Positions 22,687-33,758 of a DNA stretch of 64,000 bases are shown here, in pieces (position 1 is the first letter of the stretch; each line of letters starts with the position of its first letter). The stretch comes from Verticillium longisporum (Eukaryota > Ascomycota > Sordariomycetes > Glomerellales > Plectosphaerellaceae): the NCBI GenBank assembly GCA_019188255.1, contig JAETXT010000011.1:2728001-2792000 (forward strand), in the 5' to 3' direction. Position numbers and translations under genes: made by a program. The notes beneath the pieces were generated by a model. It saw nothing but the letters and a program-made list of their open reading frames with translations. It was not told the origin of the DNA and made no database searches.

Positions 22687-23782
22687 GCGCACTGGGGGTC
22701 GGTGGTGGTTCATGAAGCTAGACTACAGCATCATGAGATGCAGGATATTTTGGTTGACTTATGGCTTAGCATTAAATATCGAGGCGACTTTGGGGAGTGT
22801 CTGAATTGAATGGATGATGAATCTATGCTCTTTGTCCTTGCGCCAACTGACCCTTTCCACTCCAAAGTACGCAAAAGTACATTGCTTGAGAGAATTGCCG
22901 ACCGAACGATAGCGACAGAGATACTTGACTCTTGGGTGGACTGCAGTGCAAGTTGGACTTCGCCCATTCGATATCAAGCAGTATGACACATCGTCATGCG
23001 ATTGCCGTCGAAGCAAAGTGTGTGCCCTGATCAGAGTATCAATGCAGTCTCTGAACAGTTTCGTCCAGCGTGCCATAAATCTCGTTCAATGGGCTTTTTT
23101 GTCTGCATAAATCGTTGACGAAGAGCAAATACGAGAAGGGATATGAAAGACAGCTCGTGTTCCGAGCCCTCGGAACATTCCGATCGCTAGGTCTGTTCAC
23201 AGCACCCCTCAGCATACCGCTAAAGCTACAGCACCTATGCGGTGCATAGCGTGAGTCGGGAAACACTTTGGGTTTGTCATTCGCAATTGACGTATAGCAT
23301 CGCAAGGTTGGGTTGATGTGCCTACGTCATCCGCTTCACTGTGTCGTCGGCCGGCCCGATGACCGGGATAGTGTGCAGTGCACCGCACTAGGTTATCAGA
23401 TCAAAGATTGGCCGCCCGTCCCTTACCGCGGCGTTCCCATGCCGGAACTGAGAGATGGTGGCAAGGCAAACTGAATCATTGTGCCTAGGTTACGTCAAAA
23501 ATGTGACCAGAGCAGCTAAAACAACACCCTAGGAACCTGGTCATCGCGGTTTCTCACTACCTCTGACTCGTTAAATGCCGATTTGAAAACGTTCAGGTCG
23601 AGCTAGCCGCGCGCGATGTCAAGGCAGCAACAACAGGATCATCGACGTCAGGCAGGATGCCCTGTTCATGATATGATGTGGAGGTTATAAAATCGCCGGA
23701 GCATTTCTGGCCTCGAGTGACGGGTCCATGTCAAGCCGAATAATCGTTGTCTCCCACCCCCCCTCTTCCACTACAACACACC
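22687..23782. other. Intergenic, no gene recognised
   Basis: 3' flank of the MFS gene and upstream region of the solute-binding-protein gene. A CT-rich stretch (CCCACCCCCCCTCTTCC, about 23753-23769) sits just before the ATG at 23783. Confidence 0.55.
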
Positions 23783-24941
23783 ATGCCGTCAACCCTCTCA
23801 CAGCTCTGTGGTGCCCTGATAATTGGCACCCAACTTTGTTCTGCCGATACGCTCTTCAGGTTCAACTCCACTCCGGAGGTTGAGGCAAGGTCGCTGGAAG
23901 AAATCCATGACGCTGCCCTTGCTGAAGGCGGCGTTGTTACGCTGTGGCACGGCGGCGACGAGACGAACCAGCAAGATGCCCTCAAGCAGGCGTTTGAGGC
24001 TCGATTTCCTGGCATGACTCTCAACGTTACTGTCGACCTTTCCAAGTACCATGACGTCGCTTTCGATGAGCAGCTGGCGAATGGAAACGTCACCGTCGAC
24101 TCTATCATACTACAGACTGTCCACGACTATCCCCGCTGGGCGGACGAGGGCGCTCTGCTGAATTACGCACCTTTGGGATTTGGTGAGATCACACCAGCCT
24201 ATAAGGACTCTGTCGGCGCATCCTGGTACGGCATGGTCATATTTTTTTGGTCCACCATCTACAACACCAAGAAGCTGCCAGGCATCACCATCAAGGAATG
24301 GGACGACTACCTCCAGCCAGAGCTCAAGAATAAGCTCGTGTTGACCTACCCTAACGACGACGACGCCGTTCTCTACGCCTTCGATCTCGTGTAAGTCTTG
24401 CTGTGCTCCCTCCTTTTTGGGTGTTGACGCATCGGCTGACATACAGCGCAGCCTCCAACGCTACGGAGTCGCTTGGTTCGACGCCTTGCTCGCCCAGAAC
24501 CCTCGCTGGGTCCGCGGCACGGCGACGCCAAACACGATCCTCTCAGCCGCCAACACGACGCAGGCCGCCTCGTTCACGTCGTCCGTCGGATACCAGGCGC
24601 CGACAGGCATGAGAATTACGCTTCCCGAGCAGGGATTCTTCGTGTCCTGGCCCCAGACGGCTGCGATCCCTAAGGATGCGCCTCATCCCGAGGGCGCGAA
24701 GCTGCTGCACAGTTACATCTTGTCGCCCGAGTACCAGCAGCTGCAGGGCTGGTCGGTCCGACGCGACGTGCCTCTGCCGGACGGCTTTCCCTGGGGCGCG
24801 CTCGAGACGCTCAACTCGACCAACACGGCCGCCTTCATGGACTGGATGATGGACAGAGAGAAGGTCGGGAGGCTGAGGGACTGGTTCGAGAGGCGGATCG
24901 GCACGGCGCAGGGACTCAGCCCTCTCGTGGATAATTTGTAG
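23783..24941 (+). CDS. Secreted bacterial-type extracellular solute-binding protein (periplasmic-binding fold, type II)
   Basis: Two exons (23783-24390, 24452-24941) encode about 365 residues. An N-terminal signal peptide (MPSTLSQLCGALIIGTQLCS) is followed by EGGVVTLWHGGDETNQQDAL and FEARFPGMTLNVTVDLSKYH, the start of family-1 solute-binding proteins of ABC importers such as iron(III)/spermidine binders. Further typical parts are ADEGALLNYAPLG, WYGMVIFFWSTIYNTKKLPG, a hinge and substrate-lobe with LPEQGFFVSWPQTAAIPKDA, and PEGAKLLHSYILSPEYQQLQ. Bacterial relatives deliver ligand to a membrane permease. No ABC permease or ATPase gene lies nearby, and fungi have no periplasm, so the role is unknown: ligand scavenging or sensing in the wall are guesses. 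The intron shows it is a settled fungal gene. Confidence 0.85.
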
Positions 24942-25130
24942 AAACCATGCTTGGAGCCCGTTTGCCGTCAAGATGAAAGAATTTCGCTGTAGAGAATGGT
25001 CAAGCCGTTGGTGCTGCTTTGTCCTCTTGCGCTGTGTACCGTCCCTGCTGAACTATTTTCAAGGAGTGGTGCAGCAAACCAAGATTGGACGGCAGAGCAG
25101 GCAGGTCATGTCTGTGTATTCAGGGTCTTA

Positions 25131-25180
25131 GTGGGCCTCATTGGGCCTCATTGGGTCTCATTGGGCCTCATTGGGCCTAG
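25131..25180. repeat. Short tandem repeat, 10-bp period
   Basis: About five copies of TTGGGCCTCA, one with a C-to-T change and the first starting GTGGG, between the solute-binding-protein gene and the HLTF-type gene. No function apparent. Confidence 0.9.
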
Positions 25181-25498
25181 ACCTGCAGCTGCAGGGGAAG
25201 GTAGCACCCGGAACCCGGAATCTGTCACCTGGCAGGAGGGCGGCCATACGCCAAACTGCCGGACCCGTAGCCCTGTATGGGGAAATGACCTTGACACGAA
25301 CCAACGCGTCTCGCTTCGTGGCCTGGGTTTTCAATGCCCATCTGATTCCCTTTCACCCATGTTATCCTCGTCTCATATATTTCATTCTTCACTACTAGAA
25401 TTCAATTCTAGAGAAAGCTCTACAGGCTACACTACTGCATCCTTCCAATCCATAGGCTGGGTCGACAGTCCTACAACCCCCCCGTCTGTTCCCCCAGC

Positions 25499-28400
25499 AT
25501 GTCAGTTCCAAAGAGGTATCACGACGTCATCGACCTCACAGACGACGCCGACGAAGGCGGTGGTAGAGACGAAACCTTCTCGGGAGCGCCTCCGCGCAAG
25601 AGACATGCTCCGTCGTCACACCCCTCGCAGAGCTCTCCAAGTCGAGGACGCATAGCTTCATCCCAGTCGAGCTCGAGCCAAAGACACAACGCCACTTCTA
25701 CGTCTCAGTCATCCCGGAGTCCACAGGTGCCCCAATATCGGGCGCCCCAGAATGGCAGGGTCTATCCATCATCGTCTCAGCACATCATGGATGACGTCGA
25801 GGTCATTGACCTCACGCAGTCCAATGATGAACCGCCAATGGAATTTTATGGATCATTGCGTACGTTTGCCGTGACATGCTTCTCATGCTGGTCTCTTGAT
25901 CAGGCAATCACATCAAACTGACTCTGCGGCAGCTACCAAGGTTGTTGGTGTTCGATATTATGCTGGCAACGCCTCGGCGGGAGAGATCGTGCTGTGCAAC
26001 CGAGAGCCTCATAATCAGGTATGCGACTGACCTCCTAGCGCCATGCTGGACTGCCGTGTGCCAGCACGGAACCATGACATTGACGGGTGCAAAAGTACGA
26101 TTCAAATGCTCTGCAAGTGACCAATGTTTTGGGAGACCAGATTGGACACATACCGCGCAACGTGGCTGCCAAACTCGCACCTTACCTGGTAAGTCCCTGT
26201 CCGCCCCAGCTTCCGACGAATCACAGACGGGAAGCTGGACAGCTGACGGCCGTCCTAGGATCGAGGCGAAATAAAGCTAGAGTGCCACCTGAGCGGCGAA
26301 ATGAATTTCTACGATTGTCCCATCCGCCTGAGGGTCTACGGTCCAAGTGATCGCGACGCCCGCAGAGCCCTGGAAGACCGCCTTAAGAAAGACAGGATCT
26401 TCAAGGCCGCCGAGCTCAGCTCGAGTAGGACCGAGGCCGAGACGAGACGTGATGAGGAGGCGCGCACCGTAGACTTTCGCAGAGCCGGGATAGAGACGAA
26501 CGCGCACCTCAAAGCGAGGGCTGATGCTGCCGAGCTGCGTATGCAGCAGGCTCGCAACGCGAGTAAGTATGAACCGCCCGAGGGTATTACCATGGTGGAT
26601 CTCGTGGCAACGAGCGAGACGATCGATGTACGAAAGGGTGCGGATGCCATCAAAACCATGACCGAAGAGCAAATGGCTGCCATGCCCATGGCAGACGAGC
26701 CGGCTTTTTTGGTGTCGAAACTGCTTCCGTATCAGCTGCAAGGCTTGCACTGGATGCTTGCCAAAGAAGACCCCCAGCTCCCGAAGAAGGATTCCTCCGA
26801 TTCTGTCCAGCTGTGGAGATGGCAACAAAACAAGCGCGGCATGGTCAATATCGCAACGAAATTTTCCGTCGCCGGTGAGGCGAAGCTGCTGTCAGGCGGG
26901 ATTGTGAGTTCTGCTTCCAGCCTGGATTTGGCGTATAAGTTGCTGACGATGCTTCCTAAAGCTTGCCGATGACATGGGTCTCGGAAAGACATTGCAGGTG
27001 ATCAGCTTGATCCTTTCGGGCACAGGCAGCGGCCCGACCCTGATCGTGGCGCCCGTGAGCGTCATGAGCAACTGGCAGCAGCAATTCGATGCACACGTTC
27101 GCAAGGATAAGGCACCGAAAATTCACATCCACCATGGCTCTGCGGCCTCTGAAGAGTTGTCCGGGTACGACATCGTCATAACAAGCTACGGAAAACTAGC
27201 CAAGGAGCGTCTGGAGAAGACGGATTCTGTCCGTGGACCGTTGATGAGTGTTGATTGGAGGCGAGTCGTGCTCGACGAGGGCCATACCATCCGCAATGCG
27301 AAGACTCAGGCAGCCCGGGCGGCCTGTCAACTCAAGGCCGCGTCTCGGTGGGTGCTCACCGGCACGCCAATGTAAGTTTGTCCTCAGATTGAAAAACCTC
27401 GAATCAAAAGAGAGAACATCTGCTTACGGACCCAGTGTCAACAATCTCCAGGATCTCCAATCAATGCTGGCGTTCCTCCATATGACGGGCGGCGTCGAGC
27501 AGCCAACCATTTTCAACACGGTCATCACGCGACCCCTGACCTGGGGGCACAAAAGAGCGGAAACCCTTCTCCAAAATATTATGCACGATTTGTGCCTTCG
27601 CCGTAGGAAGGACATGGCTTTTGTCGACCTTAAACTCCCGCCCAAGACAGAGTATGTCCATCGAATCACGTTCAGGAAGGACGAGAACGAAAAGTACAAG
27701 GTGCTGCTGCAAGAGGCACAGGGCGTCCTCCAAGAATACCAGTCCAAGGCCAGGACTGGCCGCGTGCAATTTCAGAGCGTCCTCGAGAAGCTACTACGCC
27801 TGCGGCAGACATGCAATCATTGGACGCTCTGTCGTGCTCGTATAGACGACTTGCTCAAGGTCCTCGAGGGCCAAGATGTCGTGATCCTCAACGACAAGAA
27901 CAAGGCGCTCTTGCAGCAGGCGCTGCGGCTGTTCATCGAGACGCAGGAGGACTGCCCCGTCTGCTTTGACACGCTCGGCGACCCCGTCATTACGCACTGC
28001 AAGCATGTCTACTGCCGGAGGTGCATCACCAAGGTTATTGAGCTGCAGAGGAAGTGCCCCATGTGCCGACAGACGTTGGGCATGGAAAATCTACTCGAGC
28101 CGGCCCCCGAGGAAGGCCAGGACGATGACGCCAATGCGTTCGACGGCGAAATCAAGAGCTCCAAGACGGAGGCACTGCTGAAGATTGTTCAGGCGACGTG
28201 CAAGGATCCCCAGTCCAAGGTTGTCATCTTCTCGCAGTGGACGTCGTTCCTCAACATCATCCAGACTCAGATCGAGGAGGCAGGGCTCAAGTGGACGCGC
28301 ATCGACGGCAGCATGAAGCCCGACAAGCGCGATGCCGCCATCGCGGCGCTGTATGACGACGCCGACACGAAGGTCATGCTCGCCAGTCTGGCTGTGTGCA

Positions 28401-28687
28401 GCGTCGGCCTCAACCTCGTCGCGGCCGACACGGTCATTCTGGCGGACAGCTGGTGGGCGCCGGCTATCGAGGACCAGGCCGTCGATCGCGTGTACCGGCT
28501 GGGTCAGAAGCGGCCGACGACAGTGTGGCGCCTTGTCATGGAGAACACAATCGAAGAGCAGGTGCTGGAGATTCAGGCGACCAAGCGGCAGCTTGTCAGC
28601 AAGGCTTTCCAAGAGAAGAGTAAGGAGAAGAAAACGAAGGAGACGCGTATGGCGGACATTGTCAAGCTATTGGGATCGCCTTCCTAA
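25499..28687 (+). CDS. HLTF/RAD5-type SNF2 ATPase with HIRAN and RING domains
   Basis: A DNA-damage-tolerance type translocase and predicted ubiquitin ligase. Six exons (25499-25859, 25933-26018, 26096-26188, 26259-26903, 26962-27371, 27436-28687) give about 948 residues with no frame break. The serine-rich N-terminus carries two SUMO-interacting-type motifs (DVIDLTDD, EVIDLTQ). A HIRAN domain spans about 122-215 (VVGVRYYAGNASAGE ... QIGHIPRNVAAKLAPYL). The SNF2 core has motif I DDMGLGKT (about 397-404), Walker B VVLDEGHTIRN and VLTGTP. A C3HC4 RING sits inside the helicase (about 704-745: CPVCFDTLGDP ... CKHVYCRRC ... CPMCRQ), then helicase C ends with QAVDRVYRLGQKRPT. Domain order matches human HLTF and yeast Rad5: PCNA polyubiquitination and fork reversal in that family. 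Whether it is the RAD5 orthologue or a paralogue is not decidable here. Confidence 0.93.
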
Positions 28688-29176
28688 GGGCTGCAGATGG
28701 GTTGTACGATATATCAAGAGCGCAGGCGGAGACGTTCATGATGCACAAACTGGCTCGTCGAGCGTCCTCTCGTAGGTAGCAAGAGCATGGCATATAGGAC
28801 ACAAGCGTCACGTTAGCGATTCGGCCGTCGTCATAGACAGGTCTCATGATTAGAATTTAGAGCATGTCACAAGAAGCCCGCTTCTGAAGTCTGAAGACAG
28901 AAGGCTGTGCAAGGCACCTGGTAGTTTAAGACGAAATGAAAAGGGGGCTCAAGGAACCTGTCTGTTCTGTGGTGGGCGAGGTGGGGCAGGCATGCAGGAA
29001 GCCCCGCGCCAATGCGCCGCAGACTTTATTTTAGTGAATTCGACATCGACTCAAAGTCGACCGCGGGGCACCATCTCTGCATCGCTCAGAGCGTCGACAA
29101 CCCTCGGAGGATTTTTCCCCCTTTGCGACGACTGACTGTAGACCTGGTCTTTGACCGAATACTACAGAATCAAACC
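28688..29176. other. Intergenic spacer
   Basis: 489 bp between two plus-strand genes, holding the 3' flank of the HLTF-type gene and the short promoter of TYW1. No feature recognised. Confidence 0.6.
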
Positions 29177-31624
29177 ATGTCTGGTTCCCGGGACGGCTGG
29201 GCTTTGATGCCCCTGCTCAATGGTAAGAGAATCTGCCCTTCTTAGACCACCTAGCCAATCGACTCGTGCGCAAAGTTGCTGACATTGCTACCGAAATGTC
29301 CAGACCTCCACGATGCATGGCAGCAGGTTCGCATCCCTGTGCTGCTCGTCGTCGCTCTCGGCCTCGTCGGCCTCCGAATCTATCTCCAGGCGACCGGCGA
29401 AAAGCCCGAACAGCTAAAGGCCCTGCCCAAGAAGCTCGCCGCCGACAAGACAGTCGCCGAGAAGGCGGCCCTCGCGCGCGATGCGAAAACCGAAAAGCCC
29501 CCCGTCGTCGCTGAAGCATCTGGCGCACCTAAAGCGCCCAAGACGACTACCGGCCCGAGGCGAGTCAAAGGCGGCGTCGTGCGCCGCAGGTCGTCGGACG
29601 ACAATGTCGACAAGGCCGCAGCGCGGCCGCCGCGCCGGATCCAGCCGCTTATCTTCTTCTCGAGCATCACGGCCACGACGCCCAAGATTGCCAAGCAGTT
29701 CGCCGAGGACCTCGGGCGCGACATGCACAAGGCGGCGCCCGAGACGAGCTGCACGTTCGAGGCGCCCGAGCTCCTCGACCTCGCCGAGGTCGACTTTGAC
29801 GACTACTTCATCACGCCGCCCAAGGCCAAGGGCGACGTCGAGCTGCTGTACCTGTTCCTGCTGCCGAGCTTCAACATTGACACCATCAACGACACCTTCC
29901 TCGAGCACCTCAAGGAGATTCACCACGACTTTAGGATCGACACGGCCCCGCTCGCCCCGCTGCTCGGCTACTCTGTCTTTGGCTTTGGCGATCGCGAGGG
30001 CTGGCCCAACGAGCAGGAGGGCTTCTGCTTCCAGGCGAAGGAGCTCGACAAGTGGATGGCGAGGCTGACGGGCAGGAAGCGAGCTGCTCCCGTCGGCATG
30101 GGCGACCCCAAGACGGACTACGCCGAGCGACTGGCGGAATGGTCGGAGGGTATCGTCGATATTCTGGGCCAGCTGGCGCGCACGGGTGGTCTTGGTGAGG
30201 GCATGCCGGGCAGCGGTGCGCCTGTCGAGAGCGACGAGGAGGACGTTGACGAAGAAGACGACGACGAGACCCTGGTTGAGGACGGCGAAGCCAAGCCGGA
30301 GAAACTGAAGAACAGCAAGAACCTCGAAGACGTCGAGGATCTGGGCCGCATCATGAAGGATTCTAGACCCGACTCCGCGCCGGCTAAAGGAAAGGGAGCG
30401 CCCATCGCTGTCGACTTTACGACATATGGCAAGACGGCGGCCAAGAAGGCGCCCGCTCCGACGGTCAAGGAGATGGTGCCCAAAAACTCGCCCACCTATG
30501 CCTCGCTCACAAAGCAGGGCTACACCATTGTCGGCTCACACTCGGGCGTCAAGATTTGTCGGTGGACAAAGTCGGCCCTGCGCGGTCGCGGCTCCTGCTA
30601 CAAGTTCTCGTTCTACGGCATCGCCTCGCACCAGTGCATGGAAACGACGCCGTCGCTCTCCTGCTCCAACAAGTGCGTCTTCTGCTGGCGCCACGGCACG
30701 AACCCGGTCGGCACGACGTGGCGCTGGGTCGTCGACCCGCCCGAGGACATTTTCAACGGCGTCAAGGCGGGCCACTACCAAAAGATCAAGGTGCTCCGCG
30801 GCATGGCGGGTGTGCGCGCCGACCGGTACGCCGAGGCGCTGCGGATCCGCCACTGCGCCCTGTCCCTCGTGGGCGAGCCCATCTTCTACCCGCACATTAA
30901 CGAGTTCCTCGCCATGCTGCACGCCGAGCGCATCTCGTCCTTCCTCGTCTGCAACGCGCAGCACCCAGACCAGCTCGCCTCGCTGCGCGCCGTGACGCAG
31001 CTCTACGTGTCCATCGATGCCGCCGACAAGGAGTCGCTGCGGCGCATCGACCGGCCGCTGCACCGCGACTTTTGGGAGCGCTTCATGCGCTGCCTCGATA
31101 TTCTGCGCGAGCGCCGCCTCAAGCAGCGCACCGTCTACCGCCTGACTCTGGTCAAGGGCTTCAACGTCGACGAAGAGGTCGACGGCTACGCCGCCCTCGT
31201 CGAGCGCGGCCTGCCCTGCTTCATCGAGGTCAAGGGCGTCACCTACTGCGGCACCTCGACCGCCTCCAACGCCGGCCTCAGCATGAGCAACGTGCCCTGG
31301 TACTGGGAGGTCTGCGACTTTGTCAAGAAGCTCGAGGCGCGCCTCGGCGAGAAGGGCCTCGACTACGGCATCGCCGCCGAGCACGCCCACAGCTGCTGCA
31401 TCCTGCTGGCGAGCGACCGCTTCCGGGTCGACGGCAAGTGGCACACCACCATTGACTACCAGCGCTTCTTCGAGCTGCTCGAGGAGAGGGGGCCCGACGG
31501 CGAGTGGCGCGCCGAGGACTACATGGGGCCCGCGACGCCCGAGTGGGCCACCTGGGGCAACGGCGGGTTCGACCCCCGTGACGACCGCGTCGACAGAAAG
31601 GGCCGGAAGATTGAAGCCAAATAA
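29177..31624 (+). CDS. TYW1: tRNA 4-demethylwyosine synthase (wybutosine pathway)
   Basis: Radical-SAM enzyme that builds the tricyclic ring on N1-methylguanosine-37 of tRNA-Phe. Two exons (29177-29222, 29304-31624) give about 788 residues; the first exon codes for only 15 residues. A membrane anchor near the start (IPVLLVVALGLVGLRIYLQ) matches the ER-anchored fungal enzyme. A flavodoxin domain follows (about 130-270; LIFFSSITATTPKIAKQFAE, LGYSVFGFGDREGW), then an acidic linker (SDEEDVDEEDDDE). The radical-SAM core has its CxxxCxxC cluster motif at about 469-476 (CSNKCVFCWRHG), then VGEPIFYPHINEFL, RVDGKWHTTIDYQRFFEL and the C-terminal tail. The reading frame is intact with very high GC at third positions, which explains the long but meaningless antisense open frames over it. 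Confidence 0.96.
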
Positions 31625-32181
31625 GGCGGGTATCTTGCAACCTAGAAGTTGAAAAAGACGATTCATGACAACCCCACGTATACGTGCCCCGGATGCCCAT
31701 GGTCCTGACATGTCCTACTGTGAACAATGACAACAAGATCGCGCCAATCGAAACCAAAAACTGGACAACTTCAGCACGACGCATAGCAGGGCAATTAAAC
31801 GTGTATTGTCCGCGGACGCGCCGCCTCGGGCTACGCATCCCCTTTCACTTTTCAACAAAACTTTCCCCCCCTCTCCCCCAATCATCAGTATACAGTTGGC
31901 TACCGCGCGGGCCTCTCCTCCCCGCGGGTCCCTCTATCAAACAGCGCATTCGGCTGGTATGGTACAATCAAAGACGTCGTAAATCCTTGTGGGTCAGGAT
32001 TGCCCCTAATGCCGGATATCGCTGAGAACATGCTGCACGAGGGGTCGCTCCTGCGATGTCCGGCTTCGGAGTGGTTTTTTTTTTGGCGGTGGTACAGAGT
32101 GGAGGAGTTGGATCTTCGGGCCAGGCCCTTCGAGGTGTTTTCGACGGGAACGACCCTGGATTTCGTGGCCGTCACAGCGCT
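31625..32181. other. Convergent intergenic spacer (3' ends of TYW1 and TOM20)
   Basis: 557 bp between convergent genes. It should hold both terminators; nothing else is seen. Confidence 0.55.
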
Positions 32182-33088
32182 TTAGTCGAGTCCGACGGTG
32201 GGCATGTCGGACAGGTTAGGGCCGCTGCCGGTGTAGGAGCCCTGGCCGCCGGGGCTGATCTTCAGATCAGAGTCGGAGGCGATCATCTCGGCGAGGATGT
32301 CGAGAACGGGCTGTGGTGCGATTAGCATCTGCAAGCAACCGCGGTTAAAGTCACGATGAGAGCGGTCTCGCATACCTTGGGGACGGTCTTGTCGTAGATG
32401 CTGATCAGGTCGTTGGGGGTAGGGTAGACCTTGAGGCCCTTGTAGAAAGCAAGAGCGGCCTCGACGACGTGGTTGGCTATTGTTTCGCAGCGGTTAGCTT
32501 CCGATCATGCTGTTGTCCATCTTTGTAGCCAGACTGGCCCGGTGGGGGGGGGGGGGAGAAGCAATGGCAAACTCACGATCGGCGGCCAGAGTCTCGCCCT
32601 CGGAGACCTGTTGCAGGAAGTAGGCCTCGCGGCCCTCGACATCCTCCGGGAAGCCCTCCTCCTTAGCCTGGACGACGGCCTGGGCGATAGCCTGACGCTG
32701 GCGGACGGTCTCGAGCTGGGCCTCCTCCTTCTCGGCGCGGTGCTGCTTGCGCTCGTTGCGGCGGAGGTCACGACGGAAGTTGGCGTTGACGCGGCGCTGG
32801 TAGTCGAAGTAGAAGAGGTAGGCTGAAGAGGTGCATGCTGGTTAGCGGACGATGGCCTTGTGCGTAGAGTGGACGATCCATGTGACAACGAGGCGCATGG
32901 TGCTTGTGATGCCAGAGACGACGCAATGCGGACAGCCAAGGGGCTGCTTGACAGTTTCTGATGATGCCTCGGCCGAGCTCTCGTTTACTTCCTCAAGCCC
33001 TGGCAAGGAGGTTGATAAGAAACTTACCAACAACGCCGGTCGCGGCAGCGGCGACGGATGCCGTCACTATCGTGGATGGTTGGACCAT
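32182..33088 (-). CDS. TOM20: Mitochondrial import receptor subunit TOM20
   Basis: Outer-membrane receptor that binds presequences and passes precursors to the TOM pore. Four exons (33028-33088, 32577-32822, 32376-32476, 32182-32310) give about 178 residues. An N-terminal membrane anchor ([20 protein letters not shown], then [16 protein letters not shown]) is followed by the charged linker [20 protein letters not shown], the receptor domain ([40 protein letters not shown]) and a C-terminal segment [18 protein letters not shown]. For the last exon I chose the acceptor before PVLD, because [13 protein letters not shown] matches the family, rather than one 18 bp upstream. A G13 run lies in intron 2 near 32542-32554. 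It is divergent from EXO84 with 670 bp between starts. Confidence 0.93.
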
Positions 33089-33758
33089 GGTGAAATGAAG
33101 ATGGAACGAAGGGGCCTCGAAAGAGAAAAGGCGGCAACAAGAAATCCAAGCGGTGGATGATCGGTGGCAGACGTCGGAGCGGGCTCGGTCTAGGAGCTGG
33201 TCGTCAAAGAATTGAGGGTGGTGACGAGATGGGGGAGCGTCGGGGGGTGATAGGTTGAGTGTCGAGAAATGAAGCTGGTTTATCGGCCAGGGACTCGGTA
33301 GGCGCTCGATTGATGGAGCTCTGCTACCAATTTTTTTTAGTTGGTCTGGAGCCGGGGTCTCGCGCGCCAGTGCAGCACCACGCCAGCGAGGCCTTGTCCG
33401 ATGCATGTGTTCGGCTAAACATCGCCAAAACCGTGAGCTCTGGCAGTGAAACATCCACGCCGACCCACGGATGCTGGACGGCCTGTAACTACAGGCTACT
33501 GACCCCCCGAAGCTGTTCCCCACACAGGCCAAGGCAATAAGTCTGAGCTGCCAGAGCTCAGTCAACGTCGACGACCTGAACCCCGGTCCCGACGAAACAC
33601 CACCTAACTACCTATTCATTCAACCCCAGGTTGATGCGTCTCGTCACTGCCGCCACGCTGGAAGTGAATGTGAGCAGTGGCATCTCGACCACCACCGACG
33701 AGCTCGCCTCTTTCGCATCACGGCCTCCGGTCCAACACTCACCCGTTCGGCCCATCCA
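33089..33758. promoter_or_regulatory. Shared upstream region of TOM20 and EXO84
   Basis: 670 bp between divergent start codons, so both promoters must lie here. No specific site can be named. Confidence 0.5.

Noticed and set aside
30536..31711. 391-codon antisense frame over TYW1
   Set aside because: Shadow of the strongly GC-biased third positions of TYW1; repetitive Ala/Val/Glu/Arg composition and no domain.
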